This document shows positions 55,951 through 64,000 of a DNA stretch of 64,000 nt, one piece after another. Under the pieces are notes generated by a model that was not told the origin of the DNA, searched no databases, and saw only the letters and a program-made list of their open reading frames with translations. The stretch comes from Papaver somniferum (lineage: Eukaryota; Streptophyta; Magnoliopsida; Ranunculales; Papaveraceae). The stretch's first letter is position 1, and each line of letters opens with the position of its first letter. Position numbers and translations under genes: made by a program. Location: contig NC_039358.1 of assembly GCF_003573695.1 (NCBI RefSeq), positions 98,828,117 through 98,892,116 on the forward strand. Reading direction: 5' to 3'.

Positions 55951-58387
55951 CTAATTTAATTTTAATCGAATAATTTATAATTTAATTTTAATTGAATAAT
56001 TTATAATTAACTATAATTTAATTTTAATTAAATTTGTGTGGGGAAATAATTTAACTTTAAAAAAAAAAAGACAAACACATGCTCGGTTTTGATGTTAACA
56101 ATGTAAAATGGGTATCTTCTCAAACAGGCATGTACGCCTATCAGTTCATCCCTAAAATCTCTAAATCACTTCATCCATATCTCTCTATCTTAAGGAAAAA
56201 AATTCTCCAACTGATATTCTGGCAGAAAATAAGGGGATTTTTAGGGAAGATTTAGTCTTCAATTTTGGAAATATTTCTGCACCTCCATAGGATGAAAATC
56301 TGATGAAATCAAGAATATTGAGAACATCTAGCGGTAATAATCCCAGTCAATTATTTTTTTATTTGAACCCTAACCTTTTTATTTTGGGGTTGAAATCAAA
56401 AGAAATAACTTTTGGGCGGGATTATTGCCCCTTGATGTTTTAGAATATCTATAGATTCAACCCTAAAATCAGTCTGATTTACTCCCATCTTAGGTATGTT
56501 GTAGCATTCATTCTTAGATTGCTGAAATTCTCATTATACTAGATGATTTTTGCGTAGTAATAAGTGTTACTATGTTAGCTTTTTGAATTTTGTTGTAACC
56601 CATTGCACTCTGTGTTAGCTTCATCTGGTTCCCTTGATGTTAGTCAACATTGATGCTCTCTGAATTTGTTAGTCCTGACAATCTCTTTTGAGCAACCAGG
56701 TACTTGTGAGGCTGAAATACAAACCAAGGAGGGGGTAAGAAGGAGCATCACAATATGTGGTAGTGCCTAAACCCAGTTTATACTGGAGGTATCATTCTCA
56801 AACCTTAAAGTTATTATCTCTGATAATTATCATGATAGCTTGTTGAACTGTAACCTCATTGTAATTTAGTTAAACCTCTGAACTTTTCATGCTCTGTCTT
56901 GAATGATATACCCCATGTTTGCCTGAAATGTTGTTAACTCCTGCAACATATAGAATCTGTTGAGTAAAGTTTGTGTCTGAAGTTTGTGCACTAAAATTCT
57001 TTTTCGCTGCACTAAAGTTTGTGTCTATTATTTTTCCTGCAACATATAGAATCTGTGCTCACTACTGCTTTGTTGTTCAGTACATCATGTTGAATCTGTG
57101 AGCATGTTTCATAGAACTTATCTGGTGATGTTATCCTATTAGAGGGACTAGTAAAATGGGTAGCTAAATGGGTGATGTATTGTAGCTGAATGGGTGATGT
57201 TTCATTCAATCTGGTGATGTTTCATAAAACTAAATGGTTGATGTTATCCTATTTGTTTTTGAATCTGTAGCTAAATGGGTGATGTATTGTAGGTACATGT
57301 ATTTGTTTTCAATCTGTTTCAGGGGTGTCATTATTCTTCAGTGAAAGCATTGAGTTTCCAGTTCCATGAGAGACAGATTTAGTGATTTGCTTTATGTATA
57401 ATACTATCGTGCAGTTTCGAGCATTTTCAGTTAAGACCTTTGGAAGAATTTGAAAATTTGCAATGATAAAATTCTTAACTTTTTGCAACAGTTGCCTGGG
57501 ATTTGTTGTTTCTGGATCTAATTTCTACTAAATCAGCACTTTGAGACGAGGAGAGAAAAGCCAGAAAAGGAAGGCATTTTTTTAAAGAATCACTAAAACT
57601 GACTCAAAGTTACTTATAGGTATGTTTTTCAAGCCTTGATGTACTATGCACCAGTGTTAAGTACTTCGTATTTTTTTTCTCATTGTCATTGTGCAATCAT
57701 TCTTCATGAACATTAGAGCTCTTTCTCGACAGATGTGACTTCACATCTGTCTAAAGAAGAAGATTTGAGCTCCCAGAGATATAAAAGTTGCCAACTATGT
57801 CAATTATAGAACTAGGGACATACTACTTATGATCTGATATTTCTAAGTTAATCAATTAGAGTACTTATTTGAAATGACATTTTGATTTCTAAGTTAATCA
57901 ATTAGAGCACAGATCAGTGTTTACTCTAATTTAACAAACACACTGACCCTAGAGCTGCTGCAATTCATTCTCGCGAAATCTCCCAACTGCGGCTGACATA
58001 CAGACCCTTCAGTATGTGTTATTCCAAAACTTGAAATGACTCCATTTACTGAAAGTACTAGACCAATTTTCCTGAGTTAATACTGGATGTCTGATTATGG
58101 GTTTGTGTGGCATGATTATCGGTTTGTATGAGGGAAATTGCATATTGCCTGTTTCATCTGTTATTACCATGTTTGTCCATATAAATTTTTTATGTTTCAA
58201 ATGGTGCTGAATTTATTGGTAATTTCAAGACTTGTATGTCTAAATTGTCAAGTTAGGGGATAACTATTATTTTGAAATGAAACATATTTATTAGTTAATG
58301 CTAAGCTTGTATTTCTGAATTGATTTATCAGTTTTTGCTTTCATTGGAGTGCAACTGATGGATCTACTGGTCTCTTTGCGTTTCAGA
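55951..58387 (+). other. 5' region of the TNP2-type transposase gene
   Basis: Starts with AT-rich short repeats (TAATTTAATTTTAAT type, 55951-56036). It then holds mixed sequence without a convincing frame, with local repeats: GTAGCTAAATGGGTGATG near 57160-57290 and ATTTCTAAGTTAATCAATTA near 57838 and 57888. A TTGCGTTTCAG acceptor directly before the ATG at 58388 suggests a 5' untranslated intron, so this region probably holds promoter and leader exons. Confidence 0.45.
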
Positions 58388-61300
58388 ATGGATAAATCCT
58401 GGATGAGTACTGATAGAACGAAGAAACGTTATAGAGAAGGAGTTGCGGCGTTTCTGCGGTATGCTGTCAACCATCTCAAGGAGGAGGGTGAGACATGATG
58501 AATTTCTTATGTTGTGTCCGTGTACAAATTGTTTAAATCTCTGTGCATGCTCCGTTGGCGACGTAGAAGATCATTTATTCGTAAATGGAATCGATCAAAC
58601 GTATACTATTTGGAATAAGCATGGGGAAAAGGATGAGGCAATAACTAGTAGTAAGCCAGTTAACGTCAACAATGGTATGCACGCTGAATTTGAAATGGGA
58701 ACTCCCACTGATGCTCCAGACGAAGATTTTGGAATGGGAACTCCCACTGATGCTCCAGACACTATAGATATGATGCAGGCTGCAGAAGAGTTCGCAGATG
58801 ACCCTATAAAGTTTAAAAAGTTACTTGAAAATGCTGAAAAGCCCTTATACGAAGGATGTCCCAACTTCACAAAGTTGTCTGCAATTGTGCAGTTGTTTAA
58901 GTTGAAGAGTAAGCACGGTGCATCAGACATGTTTTTTAATGAATTGTTACCCTTGTTAAAGGACATGCTTCCCAAAGAAGGTAATTTAATGGCGAGGAGT
59001 ACATATCAGGCAAAAAAAATATTGAAATCAATGGGTTCAGGGTACACAAAGATACATGCATGTATCAACAACTGCATTCTTTATTGGAATGAGTACAAGG
59101 ATGAAAAAGTGTGTCCTACTTGTAAAGCACCCAGATGGAAAGTTGACAGGGATGGTAAAGTTTACGAGAATGTTCCAGCAAAGGTATTGTGGTACTTCGA
59201 CATCATCCCAAGATTTCAGCGGCTGTTTCAATCGAAGCACACAGCAAAAGATTTGATATGGCACGATACCACTAGAAACAAAGACGGTGTTTTACGTCAT
59301 CCGGCAGACTCACATGCTTGGAGAGAGATAGATAACAATTTCCCAGAAATTAAAGGTGATCCAAGAAATCTGCGGTTAGCTGTTTCGGCTGATGGAGTTG
59401 ATGTAAACACAGGCACCAAACATCACAGTGTATGGCCAGTTTTGGTTGTGATTTACAACCTTCCACCGGGGCTGTGTATGAAGAGAAAGTTCATCATGTT
59501 GTCGTTACTTATAGATGGTGCGCCAGGAAACAACATCGATGTCTTTTTAGAACCTCTTGTTAAAGATTTTCAATTCTTATTTGAGAAGGGAAAGAGAACA
59601 TGGGATGCATATGCCCAAGAAATGTTTACTCTACGTGCAGTTGTTTTGTGGACGATAAACGATTATCCTGCTCTTGGTACACTATGTGGTTGTCGCTACG
59701 CTGGATATCATGGTTGTGTGGTGTGTCGTAAAAAAACGCACAGTATTAGGCTTCATGACTCAAACAAGAATGTTTATGTTGGTTATAGAAGATTTTTACC
59801 CTATGAGCATCCGTTCAGAAGGCAGAAGGGGGCATTTGGCGGAAAACAAGAGTGGGAGACTGCTCCAGAACCAATGACCGGGGAAGAAATATATGAGGAG
59901 GTAAAATGTATAAAGAATTCATGGGGAAAGAAGGGGACGAATACTCAAGGGGAAGACGTGCAGGCTACACCTGGAAAAGGTGGAAAGATGAAGCGCATCG
60001 GAAAAACGAAAATTGAGCGCATCAGAAAAATATCAAAAGAAGTCGATAGGTCAGGTGAGGAAGAGGAAGGCAGGGAAACCACTTACTGGAGCAAGTACAA
60101 CATATGGCAGCGACTACTTAGATATTGGCGCTATAATGATGTCCAACATTGTATTGATTTCATGCATGTCGAAAAGAATGTGGGACAAAGTCTTGTTGGA
60201 ACGTTGCTGCACAACGGGAATACAAAAGATGGATTAAACGCCAGAAAGGATTTGGTGCGTTTGGGGTTAAAATCGGAGTTACACCCTAAGACAGATGACA
60301 AAGGAACGATACTTCCCGCAGCATGTTATACATTAACTACGGAAGAAAAAGACATATTCTTGGAGACACTATCCGAGTTAAGAGTTCCAGAAGGGTATTG
60401 TTCGGATTTTTCCACCCTTGTGAACCTAAAAGAGCGTAAGCTGATCGGACTCAAATCACATGATTACCATATGCTTATGCAACAATTTTTGCCCGTCGCT
60501 ATTCGATCAATTATGCCTACACCTGTGAGATATGCTATTATCAGGTTTTGTTTCTTTTTCAGATCAATATCTGCCAAAGAAATCATGGTGGAAGAGCTAG
60601 ATAAATTGCAAGAGGATCTCTGTGTGACGTTATGCTTACTAGAGAAGTATTTTCTTCCATCCTTCTTTGACATCATGATTCATTTAACTGTACATCTTAC
60701 CAGGGAAGTGAAGTTATGCGGTCCGGTTTGCTTTCGATGGATGTATCCTTTCGAAAGGTGTATGAAGGTTATAAAGGGGCATGTGCGAAACAAGAATCAA
60801 CCTTGTGGATGCATTGCCGAAGAGAATGTTGCAGAAGAGACGATTGAGATATATTGTGAGTACCATAAAAGCATCAGGACAATTGGTATTCCACTAGATA
60901 GGCATAATACATCTCAGGAGGGAGAACCGTTATCAGCTGAAGAGCCGTGTATAGTTACCCCTGAACAGTTGAGACAAGCACATTTCTATGTAATGCAGAA
61001 CACGCCTGAAATTGAGCCTTACATAGAGTAAGTATTAATTTGTTTTTTTTCCTGTTTTTTTTTTGTACAAAGTATAATAACATTTGGTTATTGTACATAC
61101 CAGCCGACACAAGCTATATTTGGAAACTAACTATTCTACTAAAAAGCGAGCATGGCTAGAGAAAGAGCACTCTAACACTTTTGGCGCTTGGTTAAAAAAT
61201 GAGGTAATAGGTCATAGAAAAAGTGTCTTGTTTGATGTGTTATATTCCTTTAAACTCAAGGTTCATCCTAATAATGAATTTCAGGTTGAAAAAGAGTTGG

Positions 61301-61926
61301 CAGACGACAGAGAAAGTATCTCAGAGAACTTAAGATGGATATCACACGGCCCGCACTACGAGGTAACGAAATACACTGTATATCGCATCAATGGATATCT
61401 ATTCCGCACAAGATCCCGTGATGGTAGAATTCACCAGAATAGTGGGGTTAGCGTTGCAGCAAATGACATGCACATATCTAGAGATGATGATGTTACATAT
61501 GGTAAAGCCTCTTATTATGGTGTCTTGCAAGAGATATGGGAGTTAGATTACTGTGAAAGAAAAGTTCATCTGTTCAAGTGCAATTGGGTTGATAATAAAC
61601 GTGGGGTCAAAAGAGATGCTCTTGGCTACAAGATTGTTGACCTTACTATGTTGGGATACAAAAATGATCCTTTTATTTTAGCCTCACAAGCTAAGCAGGT
61701 ATTTTATGTCAAAGACCAGTTAGATAAGAAAAAGTCTATTGTTTTTGTGACACCTCCCAAAAATTATAGAGATGACGATGGCAACGATGAGGAATTCAGT
61801 ACAGTAATCTTTTCTGCGAATGATAATATCTTGCCGTCTGTAGATCCACAAGACTTGGGTAAAGAATCCCGAAATGATTACTTCCGAACTGACTGCCGAG
61901 GTTTACTTATACGCAAGCCAAAATGA
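58388..61926 (+). CDS. TNP2/TNPD-type CACTA transposase, two coding exons, one N-terminal frameshift
   Basis: Exon 1 is 58388-61027, intron 61028-61103 (76 bases, GTAAGT...CATACCAG), exon 2 is 61104-61926; they join in phase. The ATG at 58388 gives MDKSWMSTDRTKKRYREGV, the usual start of the transposase-associated domain. An indel near 58480-58495 shifts the frame, after which CPCTNC continues it. Then come the Tnp2 domain (RNLRLAVSADGVDVN, VWPVLVVIYNLPP, GAPGNNIDVFLEPL, CGCRYAGYHGCVVC), the YWRYNDVQHCIDFMHVEKNV block, a DUF4218-like part (GLKSHDYHMLMQQFLP, CFRWMYPFERCMKVIKG) and, across the intron, a DUF4216-like C-terminus. It is full length except for the one indel. It would cut and rejoin element ends. 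Confidence 0.88.
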
Positions 61927-63040
61927 CACACTCCCGCAGGTACATCGCTTTATTTCCTTTAATCTGTGGTTATTCGGTTAGTGACATGATATTGAAAGAA
62001 CGATAAAGATGGAACTTATGTTTAATCCTGTTCCTTAGCATGCTTTCTGTATGTTTGCGTGCTTTATTCTTTGTAAAATGAATAACATCATTTTATCCGT
62101 GTCTCATATGGAACTTCAATTGAAATTTCTACTACTGTACTTTACAACTTGCTACTCTGGTCACTTTTAAATAGATATCCAAGAGAATGAGAGTTGGTAT
62201 GTTTTTGTCCTATTGCTTGAATATATTTATGGGCACATGCACTATAACTACATGTTGTACTTGTATTTCAGAAATCTTTTATACACTTCATAACATTACT
62301 CAAAGCATATGGTGAAATTGAATTCCAAGTACCCAAATTAGATTCGTAACCCTGTAGATATATGATGGAAACTCCAGTTCATTAACCACAAAAAAAAACA
62401 TTTAAAATGATGGTGCTAAAGGTCTTATGGTTCTCAATTTTATGGTGAAAGCATTTGGGGGCGGACTGATGCTTTTTCCTAAGTGAATTGCATGGAGCGG
62501 TTCACTTGCTTGTGTGAGGAGTTTGTATTGTGTAGCCTGTGAAGAATAGTGAATTTTAATCTCATTTTCCTTGTTCCAATTTAACCCTCAACCGTTTTGA
62601 ATACCATACTTGACAGGGTTTTTCCCATATCTTGTGAAAGTCCTCTTTGTAAGAAGTCTTGACCACAATTTATGTTGAGTTGGGCTGACACCTTGTATTA
62701 ATTGTTGTGCCCTCGTTCTTTCTTCCTTGTTTTTTTTGAACTCAGAACCCTATTTTCCTGTTGCAGGTTCGTTGTGGCTATTCAACACTCTACATTGTCC
62801 CTGAGCTTTGACGAAGTCATTTTTATGCCATCAGATGCCTCTATAAGTTTGACACTCGAATTGTAGGACACGAACTCTGCATCTAAAACATCAAGAATTT
62901 GATTATGGGATTGTTTTGTCTTGTTATATAAAGAGCAAAAGAAATGCATTCCTACTGCAATCGTAGTTTTGGAGTGGCTGGCTCCAAAATCAATTTGATG
63001 TAATATTTTTGTTTTTTTCTTTTGGAAAGAGGTAAATAAA
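61927..63040 (+). other. Predicted 3' untranslated region of the transposase gene, with an intron
   Basis: Just after the stop CCCGCAG is followed by GTACATCG (near 61940), and TTCCTGTTGCAG ends near 62766, giving a possible 830-base 3' UTR intron. Downstream come ordinary 3' UTR-like sequence and an AATAAA at 63034-63039. No further coding frame was seen. Confidence 0.45.
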
Positions 63041-64000
63041 AAATATTGGTTGTAGATCTAAATTTTTTCATTAAATATATTGGCTAAAAATATAAAGCTT
63101 TTGTGAATTGATAAGTTAAACAGGTTTGGTTGGTCTCACAGATGGCTCCTGTCGTTTGCAGTCCCTTCTAGATTTGTATGAAAAGTTTAAGATATGGTTT
63201 CCTATTTTGGATTTTGGCATGGTTATATATCGGGAATTTTGGGAGAAAGTAACACAACAGAACTCCACTATACATGTTTTATTTTCACAAAACACCCGGC
63301 TGCACCCGCTGTATTGCAATTACCTTGGAAGCCACAATCACTTGTAATGTATCCTTCTATACACCAGAGCTTGAGGTTTCTTTATTGCAGTGAACATGCA
63401 TAAACATTACCCTAGCATATGTTTCTTGAAAATTAAGCATACTAGGAGCATTTGGCCTAGAAAAGACTCGGTAACAACCATGGCTAGTACTTTAAAAGTT
63501 AAAATTCAATCTCATGTGTCTAATGGATCCGACGCTATGTTCACAATTTGTTTTTCGTGTAGCCATATCATAATCCTCCCAAAAAAAATATGGAGTAACC
63601 ATATGTCAATCTTTTGTCATGTTTGATATAATGTGTCAATTCCTTAGTATATGCGTGTCTAATAAACCAGATATTATGGACACATAAACAAACCAATGTG
63701 GCTAAATAAATCCTCTTTCCGTCACAGTCTAAAAGGTGTGTCTATTGTCATCCGACACTTTTGACACATACAAAATTATTTAATGTGGCCATATACGCAT
63801 CTATGGCTACATGTGATTGGATTAAACTGAAAACCATGACCAAACGATACCCTATGGATACAGTTGATGGGTTTAGGAATAAACCCATGACTAAATGGTG
63901 CACTATGTCTACATGGTAAAACAAAATGTGGCTATAGTTATATTGATGACCAATAGCCACACAAATAACCTGAAACGTGGCTGGACTGTACACTAAAAAA
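63041..64000. repeat. Right subterminal region of CACTA element I, truncated
   Basis: From about 63640 motifs of the type TGGACACAT, TGTGGCTA, CATGGCTAC and CCATGAC recur every 20-50 bases, mirroring the left end in opposite orientation. 63041-63640 shows nothing recognisable. The terminus itself is not in the window. Confidence 0.65.

Larger units (their letters stand above)
48339..64000 (+). mobile_element. Element I: CACTA (En/Spm) DNA transposon, right end outside the window
   Basis: Left terminus CACTAGTACAAATC at 48339, preceded by TAA (possible 3-bp TSD). Inside are subterminal repeats, a TNPA/Transposase_24-type gene on the minus strand and a TNP2-type transposase on the plus strand. 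The last bases of the window (GTGGCTGGACTGTACACTAAAA) resemble the inverted left end, so the right terminus is probably within tens of bases. Total length would then be close to 15.7 kb. The element lies in B. Confidence 0.9.

Overview
This window is plant nuclear DNA with no recognisable host gene. It is a stack of nested transposable elements. The organism is most likely a large-genome eudicot: the elements are Tat- and Athila-type Ty3/gypsy, SIRE/Maximus-type Ty1/copia, CACTA and hAT families, and the predicted introns are plant-like (short, AT-rich, GT...AG). I cannot name the species. Element letters (A-I) are mine.

Layout. (1) 1-13646: element H, a Tat/Retand-like gypsy element with a partial 5' LTR, a gag-less decayed pol, two apparent spliced antisense genes and a 3.16-kb 3' LTR. 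(2) 13647-24913: SIRE-type copia remnants. H sits in the LTR of G (minus strand). G sits in the 3' internal part of F (plus), and F sits in E (minus). E also carries a 531-bp hAT-type non-autonomous element (8-bp TSD AATCAAAC) and a 2570-bp gypsy solo LTR, D (TSD GCTCT), inserted in its LTR. (3) 24914-48338: element B, an Athila-type gypsy element (plus) inserted in the LTR of E. Its RNase H domain is split by element A, an integrase-deleted Athila-type element (minus, 31462-46572, TSD TATAC). The 5' LTR of A is split in turn by element C, a gag/pol-less relative (plus, 40544-46187, TSD GTTTG). (4) 48339-64000: element I, a CACTA transposon inserted in the 3' non-coding part of B and cut by the window end. 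It has subterminal repeats, a 42-bp minisatellite, a minus-strand Transposase_24/TNPA-like gene (about nine exons), a central 2-kb array of about 180-bp repeats, and a plus-strand TNP2-type transposase gene (two coding exons).

How the parts relate. The retroelement coding regions are broken by stops and frameshifts. Nevertheless A and H have LTR pairs that differ little by eye (about a dozen mismatches in 1.9 kb for A, about 45 in 1.9 kb for the visible part of H). This suggests they were copied in trans while already defective. The CACTA element looks the most nearly functional: each transposase gene is only one or two indels from open.

Most notable: the nucleosome-length satellite-like array between the divergent CACTA transposase genes; two spliced antisense transcription units in H; a stem-loop with a constant AGGA loop but different stems just upstream of the polypurine tracts of A, B and C; and the mosaic 5' end of C. 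All splice sites, domain calls and mismatch counts come from reading the sequence by eye, with no database search.
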